A stretch of DNA of 64,000 nucleotides from Cellulomonas chengniuliangii (GCF_024508335.1 NZ_CP101988.1:2294001-2358000), one strand, 5' to 3'. Numbered from the stretch's first letter, positions 25,862 to 34,315 are shown. A program made the numbers and translations. Notes: generated by a model not told the origin, from the letters alone.

Positions 25862-25910
25862 TGGTGAGCACCCCTGAGCCGACAGCGCCCGCCTGATCCC
25901 CAGGACGGCC

Positions 25911-26741
25911 ATGGCCATCACCACCAGCAGCACACGCACCGCGCTCGACGTCGCACTCAGCGGGGTCCGACGCACCTTCGCGACGCCCACCGGTCCACGC
26001 ACCGTGCTCTCCGGAGTCGACCTGCGGCTGCGCGCCGGTGAGATCGTCGCGATCCTCGGGCCGTCCGGCTGCGGCAAGTCGACGCTGCTGCGGCAGGTCT
26101 CGGGCCTCGACGCCCCCGACGCGGGCCAGATCCTCATCGATGGCGCCCCGGTCACCGGCATCGACCGCCGCACCGCCGTCGCGTTCCAGGAGCCGCGCCT
26201 GCTCCCCTGGCAGACGCTCAGCCAGAACGTCGCGCTCGGCCTCCCCCGGGGGACGCCCAAGCCCGAGGGCCGGCAGCGCGTGGCCGACCTGCTCGAGCTC
26301 GTCGGCCTCACGCCGTCGGCCGGTCTGCGCCCCCGGCAGGTGTCCGGCGGCATGGCCCAGCGCGCCTCGCTGGCACGGGCCCTGGCCCGCAACCCCGGGG
26401 TGCTGCTGCTCGACGAGCCGTTCGGCGCGCTCGACGCCCTGACCCGGCTCAAGATGCAAGACCTCCTGCTCGACGTGCACGCCGCCGAGCCGACCACCGT
26501 GCTGCTCGTGACGCACGACGTCGAGGAGGCCCTCTACCTGGCGGATCGCGTCGTCCTGCTCACCACGCTGCGCGGCGGTGCGGACGGGTCGATCCAGAGC
26601 GTCATCGAGGTGCCCGGCGCCCGCCCCCGCGACCGGGCCGACGCTGCCCTCGCCGAGCTGCGAGCCGGGCTGCTCGAGGGCCTGGGCGTCGACACCCACC
26701 ACCGGCCCCCGCCCGACCCGGACCAGCACCACTCCATCTGA
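25911..26741 (+). CDS. ssuB: Aliphatic sulfonate-type ABC transporter ATP-binding protein
   Basis: A 276-aa ATPase of the SsuB/TauB (nitrate/sulfonate/taurine) group. Walker A GPSGCGKST is at 50-58, Q-loop in AFQEPRLLPW, signature VSGGMAQ at 144-150, Walker B LLLDEPFGALDALTR with Asp168-Glu169, and VTHDVEEALYLADRV. RLLPW and the DVEEAL segment are typical of this family. The His/Pro-rich C-terminal tail (HHRPPPDPDQHH) is unusual. First structural gene of the organosulfur operon. Sulfur role is inferred from the operon and leader; the family also contains other substrates. Confidence 0.87.
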   Translation: MAITTSSTRTALDVALSGVRRTFATPTGPRTVLSGVDLRLRAGEIVAILGPSGCGKSTLLRQVSGLDAPDAGQILIDGAPVTGIDRRTAVAFQEPRLLPWQTLSQNVALGLPRGTPKPEGRQRVADLLELVGLTPSAGLRPRQVSGGMAQRASLARALARNPGVLLLDEPFGALDALTRLKMQDLLLDVHAAEPTTVLLVTHDVEEALYLADRVVLLTTLRGGADGSIQSVIEVPGARPRDRADAALAELRAGLLEGLGVDTHHRPPPDPDQHHSI

Positions 26742-26786
26742 GCCACCAGACCTGCTCGCCCATCACCACCTCCCCCTGGAGAGACC

Positions 26787-27839
26787 ATGCAGATCCGTAC
26801 CGCCCTGTCGCTGACAGCGACGACGCTCGCCGCCGCCCTGCTGCTCAGCGGGTGCGTGAGCGGGGAGGGTGGCGTCACCGACAAGGCCGCTGAGCCCGAC
26901 GCCACCGAGGTCGCCGCCGAGGGGTGGAGCGCCGACACGCTCACGCTCGACTTCGCGACGTACAACCCGCTGAGCCTGGTCATCAAGGACCAGGGCTGGC
27001 TCGAGGCCACCCTCGGCGACGACGTCACCGTGAACTGGGTGCAGTCCGCCGGCTCGAACAAGGCCAACGAGGCGTTGCGCGCCGGCGCCGTCGACGTGGG
27101 CTCCACCGCCGGCTCGGCCGCGCTGCTCGCCCGCTCCAACGGCTCGCCCATCGTCGCGATCGACATCTACTCCCAGCCCGAGTGGGCGGCGATCGTCGTC
27201 CCGCAGGGCTCCGACATCACGTCGGTGGCCGACCTCAAGGGCAAGTCCGTCGCCGCGACCAAGGGCACCGACCCGTACTTCTTCCTGCTGCAGGCGCTCG
27301 AGGAGGCCGGTGTCGGCCTGGACGAGGTCGAGGTGCAGAACCTGCAGCACGCCGATGGCAAGGCCGCGCTCGAGTCGGGCGCCGTCACCGCGTGGTCAGG
27401 GCTCGACCCGCTCATGGCGGCCAGCGAGGCCACCGCGGGCTCGACGCTCGTCTACCGCAACATCGACTTCAACACCTACGGGTTCCTCAACGCCACGGAG
27501 ACGTTCCTGGAGAAGAGCCCTGACCTGGCCCAGCTCGTCGTGGACGCCTATGAGAAGGCTCGCGCCTGGGCCCAGGAGAACCCCGACGAGGTCGTGGCGA
27601 TCCTCGCCGAGGTCGCGGGCATCGACCCGGCCGTCGCGAAGACGGTCATCACCGAGCGCACCAACCTCGGTGTCGACCCCGCCCCGGGCGACGCGCAGCG
27701 CAAGGTGCTCGAGATCGTCGGCCCGATCTTCGTCGAGTCCGGCGACGTCGCCAGCCAGCAGGCCATCGACGACGCCCTCGCGAAGCTGCTCGACGACACG
27801 TACGTGACGAAGGCCGACCCCGCGAACGTCACGGGCTGA
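26787..27839 (+). CDS. ssuA: Aliphatic sulfonate-type ABC transporter substrate-binding lipoprotein
   Basis: A 350-aa NMT1/SsuA-like binding protein. Signal peptide with lipobox LLSGC (Cys23) indicates a lipoprotein. DFATYNPLSLVIKDQGWLEA and the SAGSNKANEALRAGAVDVGS stretch are typical of SsuA-type proteins, followed by VADLKGKSVAATKGTDPYFF. Ligand unknown: sulfonate, sulfone or related organosulfur compound given the downstream genes. Start ATG at 26787 with TGGAGAG upstream. A strong hairpin follows the gene. Confidence 0.87.
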   Translation: MQIRTALSLTATTLAAALLLSGCVSGEGGVTDKAAEPDATEVAAEGWSADTLTLDFATYNPLSLVIKDQGWLEATLGDDVTVNWVQSAGSNKANEALRAGAVDVGSTAGSAALLARSNGSPIVAIDIYSQPEWAAIVVPQGSDITSVADLKGKSVAATKGTDPYFFLLQALEEAGVGLDEVEVQNLQHADGKAALESGAVTAWSGLDPLMAASEATAGSTLVYRNIDFNTYGFLNATETFLEKSPDLAQLVVDAYEKARAWAQENPDEVVAILAEVAGIDPAVAKTVITERTNLGVDPAPGDAQRKVLEIVGPIFVESGDVASQQAIDDALAKLLDDTYVTKADPANVTG

Positions 27840-27849
27840 CGCACCCCCG

Positions 27850-27883
27850 CCCCTGACCCGGCCCTCGGCGGCCGGGTCAGGGG
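27850..27883 (+). terminator. Intra-operon hairpin between ssuA and ssuC
   Basis: Perfect 14-bp stem CCCCTGACCCGGCC / GGCCGGGTCAGGGG with loop CTCGGC, 10 nt past the ssuA stop. As the downstream genes have no evident promoter, it may be a leaky terminator or a 3' stabiliser that keeps binding-protein mRNA in excess. Confidence 0.65.
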
Positions 27884-27937
27884 CGCCGCCGCCGCGTCCC
27901 CGCGGTGGAACCGCACCACGCACCCTCAGGAGCACTC

Positions 27938-28858
27938 ATGTCCGTCCCCGTCGGGATCCCCGGCGTCGGCCCGGTCACGGACGACGCCGGCCGGACGCTG
28001 CCCGCCGTGCGCGCGTTCAACCCGTTCGACACCGCGGGCCGTGACCCCTCCGGCCCGCACAGGGCCGACGACGCGTCCCCGGGAAGGCGGTCGCGCGCCC
28101 TCACCGAGCGCCGGGCGGTGCGAGCGCTGGCGGGCCTGGTGCTGCCCGCGGTCCTGCTGGCCCTGTGGCAGTGGGCGACAACGACCGGCCGCGTGCCCGC
28201 CTACCAGCTCCCGACGCCCGAGTCGGTGTGGCTGGCCGCGATCGACCTGGCCGAGCGCGGGCTGCTCGGGCAGTACGTGGCGATCTCGACGCAGCGCGTG
28301 CTCATCGGCTTCGCCGTCGGCGCGCTCCTCGGACTCGCCGTGGGGGCCCTCGTCGGGCTGTCCCGGGTCAGCGACGTGCTGCTCGCCCCTGCCCTCGGCG
28401 CGGTGCGCGCCGTCCCGTCCCTCGCCTGGGTGCCGCTGCTGCTGCTGTGGGTCGGCATCAACGAGGACTCCAAGCTCATCCTCATCGCGATCGGCGCCTT
28501 CTTCCCCGTCTACACCACCGTCGCGGGAGCGCTGCGGCACGTGGACCCGCACCTGGTCGAGGCCGGCCGCGCGTACGGGCTGACCGGCGCCCGGCTGCTC
28601 GCGCGTGTCCAGCTCCCGGCCGTGGTGCCCACCGTCATCTCGGGGCTGCGGCTCGCCCTGGCTCAGTCGTGGCTCTTCCTGGTGGCGGCGGAGCTGCTGA
28701 ACTCCTCGATGGGCCTGGGCTTCCTGCTGCTCGACTCCGGGCAGAACGGCCGCATCGACCGGATGATCCTCGCGATCGTGCTGCTGGCCCTGCTCGGCAA
28801 GCTCACGGACTCGCTGATCGGAGTGGCCGAGAAGTCGCTGCTGCGGAGGTGGGCATGA
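27938..28858 (+). CDS. ssuC: Aliphatic sulfonate-type ABC transporter permease
   Basis: A 306-aa BPD-type permease. A ~60-residue cytoplasmic Arg/Pro-rich N-terminus precedes about six membrane helices starting near residue 68 (LAGLVLPAVLLALWQWA). The EAA-type loop is in VEAGRAYGLTGARLLARVQLPA. WVPLLLLWVGINEDSKLILI is typical of SsuC/TauC. ATG at 27938 with CAGGAGC upstream is preferred over an in-frame start 11 codons earlier. Its stop overlaps the acs start (ATGA). Confidence 0.9.
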   Translation: MSVPVGIPGVGPVTDDAGRTLPAVRAFNPFDTAGRDPSGPHRADDASPGRRSRALTERRAVRALAGLVLPAVLLALWQWATTTGRVPAYQLPTPESVWLAAIDLAERGLLGQYVAISTQRVLIGFAVGALLGLAVGALVGLSRVSDVLLAPALGAVRAVPSLAWVPLLLLWVGINEDSKLILIAIGAFFPVYTTVAGALRHVDPHLVEAGRAYGLTGARLLARVQLPAVVPTVISGLRLALAQSWLFLVAAELLNSSMGLGFLLLDSGQNGRIDRMILAIVLLALLGKLTDSLIGVAEKSLLRRWA

Positions 28859-30996
28859 GCACCGACGTGGCCAACCCGACGATCTCCGCGCTGCAGGTCG
28901 AGGACCGCACGTTCCCGGCGCCCGCCGAGTTCGCCGCTCAGGCCAACATCGGCCCGGCCGAGCACGCGCGGCTGCTCGCGGCGGCCGCCGCCGACCCTGT
29001 CGCGTTCTGGGAGGACGCTGCGCGCCGCCTGCAGTGGGACACCCCGTGGCACACCGCGCACACCTGGTCCCCCGCCGTGCCCGTGCCGGGCGGCGAGCCC
29101 GACGAGCTCACCGTGCCGCAGGCGCAGTGGTTCGTGGGCGGACGGCTGAACGCGGCAGTGAACTGCGTGGACCGGCATGTCGACGCGGGGCACGGCGACA
29201 AGGTCGCGCTCCATGTCGAGGGTGAGCGCGGCGACCGCCGCTCGATCACCTACGCCCAGCTCCAGCGCGAGGTCGCGCAGGCCGCGCACGCGCTCACCGC
29301 GCTCGGCGTCGGAAAGGGCGACCGCGTGGTCGTCTACCTGCCGGTCATCGCCGAGACGGTGGTCGTGACGCTGGCCATCGCCCGGATCGGCGCGGTCCAC
29401 TCGCTGGTCTTCGGCGGTTTCTCGGCGGAGGCCGTGCGCTTCCGGGTGCAGGACACCGGCGCCAAGGTGCTGGTCACCAGCGACGGGCAGTTCCGGCGTG
29501 GCCAGGCGGTCGAGGTGAAGTCCGCCGCCGACACCGCCGTGGAGGGCCTCGACCATGTGGAGCACGTGCTCGTGGTGCGCCGCACCGGCCAGGACGTCGC
29601 GTGGACGCCGGGCCGGGACGTGTGGTGGCACGACGCCATCGTCGACGTGCCCGACACCCATGAGGCTGAGTCCTTCGACTCCGAGACCCCGCTGTTCATC
29701 ATCTACACCTCGGGCACCACCGGGAAGCCGAAAGGCCTGGTGCACACCACCGGCGGCTACCTCACGCACGCCGCGTGGGCGCACTGGGCGCACTTCGACG
29801 CCAAGCCCGACGACGTGCACTGGTGCACCGCGGACCTGGCCTGGGTGACCGCGCACACCTACGAGATCTACGGCCCGCTGGCCAACGGGCTCACCCAGGT
29901 CATCTACGAGGGGACGCCCGACACCCCTCACCGCGAGCGCCACCTCGAGGTCATCGAGCGCTACGGCGTGACGACCTACTACACGGCCCCGACGCTGCTG
30001 CGCACGCTCATGACGTGGTTCCCGGACGGCCTGCCGGGCACGCACGACCTCTCGAGCATCCGCCTGCTGGGCACCGTGGGAGAGGCGATCAACCCCGAGG
30101 CGTGGGTGTGGTTCCACGAGCAGATCGGTGGGGGCCGCGCGCCCATCGTCGACACCTGGTGGCAGTCCGAGACGGGCGCGGCGATGATCGCGCCGCTGCC
30201 CGGCTCGACGACCCTCAAGCCGGGCTCCGCGACCCGCCCGCTGCCGGGAGTCTCCGCCAAGGTGGTCGACGAGCAGGGCGAGCCTGTGCCGTTCGGCTCA
30301 GGCGGCTACCTGGTCGTCGAGCGGCCGTGGCCCGGCATGGCCCGCACGGTGTGGGGCGACGACCGCCGCTACCTCGACGCGTACTGGCGCCGGTTCGCCG
30401 GCAAGGGCGAGGACGGCCAGGGCTACTTCCTGGCGGGCGACGGGGCGTCGTGGGACGCGGACGGCGACATCTGGCTGCTCGGTCGTATCGACGACGTGGT
30501 CAACGTCTCGGGGCACCGGCTGTCCACCATCGAGATCGAGTCCGCGCTCGTCGCGCACGCCGCGGTGGGCGAGGCCGGGGTGGCCGGGGTGCGGGACGCG
30601 GTGACCGGCCAGGCCGTCGCGGCCTTCGTCATCCCCACGCAGGCGCCGGCGCGGCGTGCGGACGGGTCCCTGGACACCGCCGCCTGGCACGCGGCCACAG
30701 CCGCGTTGCGCGACGAGCTGCGCGCGCACGTCGGTCAGGCGATCGGGCCGGTGACCAAGCCACGCGACGTGCTGCTGGTCCCCGACCTGCCCAAGACCCG
30801 CTCCGGGAAGATCATGCGCCGGCTGCTCGCCCAGCTCCTCGACGGCGACCCGCTGGGCGACGCCACGTCGCTGCAGAACCCGTGGGCCATCGACGACATC
30901 GCCGCGCTGATCGCCTCGCGCCCCATGCCGGGGCCCGTCGGCAGCGCGTCCAGCGCCGCACCGATCGATCCATCGACCAGCAGGGGGACACGATGA
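28855..30996 (+). CDS. Acetyl-CoA synthetase-type acyl-CoA ligase within the organosulfur operon
   Basis: A 713-aa AMP-forming ligase of the Acs family: FW..(WDTPW)...W signature at the N-terminus, P-loop TSGTTGKPKG at 285-294, VDTWWQSETGAAM, and the regulatory/catalytic Lys652 in TRSGKIMRR that is acetylated in Salmonella Acs. Acetate is the likely substrate. Overlaps with the neighbours on both sides (ATGA) show it belongs to the sulfur operon. Two readings: recycling of acetate released by the downstream MetY-type sulfhydrylase, or activation of a carboxylate from the sulfur compound. The first needs no new chemistry; neither is shown by sequence. Confidence 0.88.
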   Translation: MSTDVANPTISALQVEDRTFPAPAEFAAQANIGPAEHARLLAAAAADPVAFWEDAARRLQWDTPWHTAHTWSPAVPVPGGEPDELTVPQAQWFVGGRLNAAVNCVDRHVDAGHGDKVALHVEGERGDRRSITYAQLQREVAQAAHALTALGVGKGDRVVVYLPVIAETVVVTLAIARIGAVHSLVFGGFSAEAVRFRVQDTGAKVLVTSDGQFRRGQAVEVKSAADTAVEGLDHVEHVLVVRRTGQDVAWTPGRDVWWHDAIVDVPDTHEAESFDSETPLFIIYTSGTTGKPKGLVHTTGGYLTHAAWAHWAHFDAKPDDVHWCTADLAWVTAHTYEIYGPLANGLTQVIYEGTPDTPHRERHLEVIERYGVTTYYTAPTLLRTLMTWFPDGLPGTHDLSSIRLLGTVGEAINPEAWVWFHEQIGGGRAPIVDTWWQSETGAAMIAPLPGSTTLKPGSATRPLPGVSAKVVDEQGEPVPFGSGGYLVVERPWPGMARTVWGDDRRYLDAYWRRFAGKGEDGQGYFLAGDGASWDADGDIWLLGRIDDVVNVSGHRLSTIEIESALVAHAAVGEAGVAGVRDAVTGQAVAAFVIPTQAPARRADGSLDTAAWHAATAALRDELRAHVGQAIGPVTKPRDVLLVPDLPKTRSGKIMRRLLAQLLDGDPLGDATSLQNPWAIDDIAALIASRPMPGPVGSASSAAPIDPSTSRGTR

Positions 30997-32123
30997 GCAC
31001 CGACGCAGGCAGCACGCGCACCACGGGGGCCGAGCCCACCGACCTGAAGTTCGCCTACTGGGTCCCGAACGTGTCAGGCGGCCTGGTCGTCAGCGACATC
31101 GAGCAGCGCACCGACTGGGGGTACGCGTACAACCGGGACCTGGCGCGCACCGCCGAGGCGAACGGCTTCGAGTACGCCCTGTCGCAGGTGCGCTACGCCG
31201 CGAGCTACGGCGCGGCCCAGCAGCACGAGTCCACCAGCTTCTCCCTCGCGCTGCTGCTGGCCACCGAGCGGCTCAAGGTCATCGCGGCGGTGCACCCGGG
31301 CCTGTGGCACCCAGGGGTGCTGGCGAAGTTCATCATCACCGCCGACCACCTCTCCGGCGGCCGGGCTGCGGTCAACGTGGTGTCGGGGTGGCTCAAGCAG
31401 GAGTTCACCAACTTCGGCGAGCCGTGGCTCGACCACGATGAGCGGTACCGCCGCACCGCCGAGTTCATCCAGGTGCTGCGCGGGCTGTGGACCGAGCAGG
31501 ACTTCGAGCTGCTGGGCGACTTCTACCGCATCCACGACTTCACGCTGCAGCCCCCGCCCGTCGACGTCCCGGGGCGCCCGCACCCGGAGATCTTCTTCGG
31601 CGGCAACTCCACCGCGGCGCGGGCCACCGCGGGACGGCACGCCGACTGGTACTTCTCGAACGGCAAGGACTACGACGGGTTCACCGAGCAGCACCAGGAG
31701 GTCTCGGCGCACGCCGCGGCGACTGGCAGGGACGTGCGGTTCGGGCTGAACGGCTTCATGATCGTGCGCGACTCCGAGAAGGAGGCCCGCGAGGTGCTGC
31801 GCGAGATCGTCGCGAAGGCCCACAAGCCGGCCGTCGAGGGGTTCCGTGACGCGGTCACGCAGGCGGGGAAGGCCACGCGCGACGGCAAGGGAATGTGGGC
31901 GGACTCGACGTTCGAGGACCTGATCCAGTACAACGACGGTTTCCGCACCCAGCTCATCGGCACGCCCGAGCAAGTCGCCGAGCGCATGGTCGAGTACAAG
32001 AAGCGCGGCGTGGACCTCTTCCTGCTGGGCTACCTGCACTTCCAGGAGGAGATCGAGCAGTTCGGCAGTGCCGTCCTGCCGCTCGTCCGTGAGATCGAGG
32101 CCGAGGAGGCACGAGTCGCATGA
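30993..32123 (+). CDS. sfnG: SfnG-type dimethylsulfone monooxygenase (FMNH2-dependent LLM family)
   Basis: A 376-aa luciferase-like flavin monooxygenase. KFAYWVPNVSGGLVVS (~18-33), IEQRTDWGYAYNRDLA, the AVNVVSGWLKQEFTNFGEPW stretch, HDERYRR and FEDLIQYNDGF are diagnostic of SfnG, which oxidises dimethylsulfone to methanesulfinate. The related desulfonases SsuD/MsuD lack this exact N-terminal block. It needs a reduced flavin supplied by a separate reductase, which is not in the window. Start overlaps acs (ATGA) and stop overlaps metY (ATGA). Activity on other sulfones or sulfonates is possible. Confidence 0.86.
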   Translation: MSTDAGSTRTTGAEPTDLKFAYWVPNVSGGLVVSDIEQRTDWGYAYNRDLARTAEANGFEYALSQVRYAASYGAAQQHESTSFSLALLLATERLKVIAAVHPGLWHPGVLAKFIITADHLSGGRAAVNVVSGWLKQEFTNFGEPWLDHDERYRRTAEFIQVLRGLWTEQDFELLGDFYRIHDFTLQPPPVDVPGRPHPEIFFGGNSTAARATAGRHADWYFSNGKDYDGFTEQHQEVSAHAAATGRDVRFGLNGFMIVRDSEKEAREVLREIVAKAHKPAVEGFRDAVTQAGKATRDGKGMWADSTFEDLIQYNDGFRTQLIGTPEQVAERMVEYKKRGVDLFLLGYLHFQEEIEQFGSAVLPLVREIEAEEARVA

Positions 32124-33460
32124 CCGACAGACGCTGGGGGTTCCGCACACGAGCCCTGCACGCGGGGGGCATCCCCGACGCCACGACCGGCGCGCGCGCC
32201 GTCCCCATCTACCAGACGACCTCGTTCGTCTTCCAGGACACGGACGACGCCGCGAACCTGTTCGCGCTGCAGAAGTACGGGAACATCTACTCCCGCATCG
32301 GCAACCCCACCGTCGCGGCCCTGGAGGAGCGGATCGCCTCCCTCGAGGGCGGCATCGGCGCCGTGGCCACCGCCTCGGGCATGGCAGCAGAGTTCATCAC
32401 CTTCGCCGCGCTCGTCGGCGCCGGCGACCACGTCGTCGCCTCAGCCCAGCTCTACGGCGGCACCGTCACCCAGCTCGACGTCACGCTGCGCCGCTTCGGC
32501 GTGGAGACGACGTTCGTCGCGGGCACCGACCCGGCGGACTACGCCGCGGCGATCCGGCCCGAGACCAAGGTCGTCTACACCGAGGTGGTCGCGAACCCGT
32601 CCGGGGAGATCGCCGACCTCGAAGGGCTCGCCGAGGTGGCGCACGCCGCCGGTGTCCCATTGGTCGTGGACGCCACGCTGTCGACTCCGTACCTGATCCG
32701 CCCCATCGAGCACGGCGCGGACATCGTCATCCACTCCGCCACCAAGTTCCTGGGCGGGCACGGCACAACGCTGGGCGGCGTGGTCGTCGAGTCAGGCCGG
32801 TTCAACTGGGGCAACGGCAAGTTCCCGCAGATGACCGAGCCCGTCCCGTCGTATGGCGGGGTGAGCTGGTGGGAGAACTTCGGCGAGTACGGGTTCCTCA
32901 CCAAGCTGCGCAGCGAGCAGCTGCGCGACATCGGCCCGGCCCTGTCCCCACAGTCGGCGTTCCAACTGCTGCAGGGCGTGGAGACGCTCCCCCAGCGGCT
33001 CGACGCGCACCTCGCCAACGCGCGCGCCGTCGCCGAGTGGCTCGAGGCGGACGACCGTGTCGCGTCGGTCCTCTGGGCCGGCCTGCCGAGCCACCCGCAC
33101 CACGAGCGTGCCGCGCACTACCTGCCTGCCGGGCCCGGAGCGGTCTTCGCCTTCCGGCTGGCGGGCACCGCCGACCGCAGCGGGCGGGACGTGGGGCGCC
33201 GGTTCATCGAGTCCTTGCAGCTCGCGAGCCACCTGGCGAACGTCGGCGACTCGCGCACCCTGGTGATCCACCCCGCCTCGACGACGCACCAGCAGCTGAG
33301 CGCCGAGCAGCTGCTCACCGCGGGGGTTCCCGAGGACCTCGTGCGGATCAGCGTCGGCCTGGAGGATGTCGAGGACATCCTGTGGGACCTGGACCAGGCC
33401 CTGGCCGCCGCCACCGCGCCGACCACCGCGAACGACGCCGTGGTGGAGGCAGCCCGATGA
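32120..33460 (+). CDS. metY: O-acetylhomoserine sulfhydrylase (Cys/Met metabolism PLP enzyme)
   Basis: A 446-aa fold-type I PLP enzyme. Lys209 (IHSATKFLGGHGTT) is the Schiff-base residue. FRTRALHAGGIPD, IYQTTSFVF and YSRIGNPTV are typical of MetY, as is the inserted block WGNGKFPQMTEP, which distinguishes it from cystathionine gamma-synthase. It would join sulfide (or methanethiol) to O-acetylhomoserine, giving homocysteine (or methionine) and acetate. In this operon it can consume sulfide derived from the imported compound. Start and stop both overlap neighbours (ATGA). Confidence 0.9.
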   Translation: MTDRRWGFRTRALHAGGIPDATTGARAVPIYQTTSFVFQDTDDAANLFALQKYGNIYSRIGNPTVAALEERIASLEGGIGAVATASGMAAEFITFAALVGAGDHVVASAQLYGGTVTQLDVTLRRFGVETTFVAGTDPADYAAAIRPETKVVYTEVVANPSGEIADLEGLAEVAHAAGVPLVVDATLSTPYLIRPIEHGADIVIHSATKFLGGHGTTLGGVVVESGRFNWGNGKFPQMTEPVPSYGGVSWWENFGEYGFLTKLRSEQLRDIGPALSPQSAFQLLQGVETLPQRLDAHLANARAVAEWLEADDRVASVLWAGLPSHPHHERAAHYLPAGPGAVFAFRLAGTADRSGRDVGRRFIESLQLASHLANVGDSRTLVIHPASTTHQQLSAEQLLTAGVPEDLVRISVGLEDVEDILWDLDQALAAATAPTTANDAVVEAAR

Positions 33461-33945
33461 CCGTCGAGCGCACCTGGACCGGGCCCAGCGCCCCCGAACG
33501 GCTCTCGCTCCTGCGCGCGACCCGCTCGGTGGCCATCGTCGGCGCGTCCAACAACCCGTCCCGCGCTAGCTACTTCGTGGCCACGTACCTGCTCTCGAGC
33601 TCGCCGTACGAGGTGTACTTCGTCAACCCGCGCGCCACCGAGATCCTCGGCCGGCCGGTGTACCCGAGCCTGGCGTCGCTGCCCGTCGTGCCGGACCTGG
33701 TCGACGTGTTCCGCCGCCACGACGACCTGCCGTCGGTGCTCGAGGAGACGGTGGCGGTCGGGGCGAGGTCCCTGTGGCTGCAGCTGGGCTCGTGGCACGA
33801 GGACGTCGCCCGCGAGGGCGAGGCCGCCGGTCTGCGCGTGGTGATGGACCGCTGCATCAAGATCGAGCACGCGCGGTTCCACGGCGGGCTGCACCTCGCG
33901 GGGTTCGACACCGGGGTGATCAGCTCCCGTCGCTCGCCGGGCTGA
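33457..33945 (+). CDS. CoA-binding domain protein (YccU-like)
   Basis: A 162-aa single-domain Rossmann protein of the CoA_binding family. VAIVGASNNPSRASYFVATYL gives the nucleotide loop, and VYFVNPRATEILGRPVYPSL and SLWLQLGSWHEDVAREGEAA follow, ending with VMDRCIKIEHARF. The family binds CoA or an acyl-CoA; function unknown, although homologues often sit downstream of metY. Last gene of the organosulfur operon; ATG at 33457 overlaps the metY stop. Confidence 0.88.
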   Translation: MTVERTWTGPSAPERLSLLRATRSVAIVGASNNPSRASYFVATYLLSSSPYEVYFVNPRATEILGRPVYPSLASLPVVPDLVDVFRRHDDLPSVLEETVAVGARSLWLQLGSWHEDVAREGEAAGLRVVMDRCIKIEHARFHGGLHLAGFDTGVISSRRSPG

Positions 33946-33958
33946 GCTCGCCGGGAAT

Positions 33959-34294
33959 TCAGTCGCGCGGCGGGTCGTCGGGGAACCAGACGGCCCGCCG
34001 CAGCGCGACGCGCTCGCCGTCCGCGGTGAGCGGCGTCTGCTCGCGCGCGTACTCCGCGAGCGCACGGATCGGCGAGTGCGGCCGGCCGCTGGCGTTGACC
34101 ACGCGCCACCACGGCACGTCCCCCCCGGTCCGGGCGAGCACCGCACCGACCTGGCGGGGGCCGCCCCGCGCCGAGCCGCCCGCCGCCGTGAGGGCGTCGG
34201 CCACCGCCTCGGCCACCGTCCCGTACGTCATGACGCGGCCCGGGGGGATCATCGCGACCAGGTCGAGGACCATCTCGGTGTACTCCTCGTCCAT
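33959..34294 (-). CDS. Alkyltransferase-like protein (MGMT homologue lacking the catalytic Cys)
   Basis: A 111-aa MGMT-type DNA-binding domain. VAMIPPGRVMTYGTVAEAV and RQVGAVLARTG form the helix-turn-helix region. The alkyl-acceptor motif PCHRV is here PWWRVV (61-66), with Trp62 in place of Cys, so it cannot remove alkyl groups itself. Such ATL proteins bind O6-alkylguanine and flag it for nucleotide excision repair. ATG at 34294 with GGGGAG upstream. Convergent with the CoA-binding gene, 13 nt away, without a strong hairpin. Confidence 0.9.
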   Translation of the reverse strand: MDEEYTEMVLDLVAMIPPGRVMTYGTVAEAVADALTAAGGSARGGPRQVGAVLARTGGDVPWWRVVNASGRPHSPIRALAEYAREQTPLTADGERVALRRAVWFPDDPPRD

Positions 34295-34315
34295 GCGCTC
34301 CCCGGCTCTCCGATG

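Larger units (their letters stand above)
25563..25910 (+). other. Long 5' leader region of the organosulfur operon
   Basis: 348 nt with no conventional gene. It contains a promoter (25575-25603), an inverted repeat TGCGTC/GACGCA (~25629-25650), a polycysteine leader ORF (25678-25770) and candidate hairpins (25795-25861). Confidence 0.6.

Noticed and set aside
30993-32123. Calling the monooxygenase SsuD (alkanesulfonate monooxygenase)
   Set aside because: The N-terminal FAYWVPNVSGGLVVS block and FEDLIQYNDGF segment are those of SfnG.
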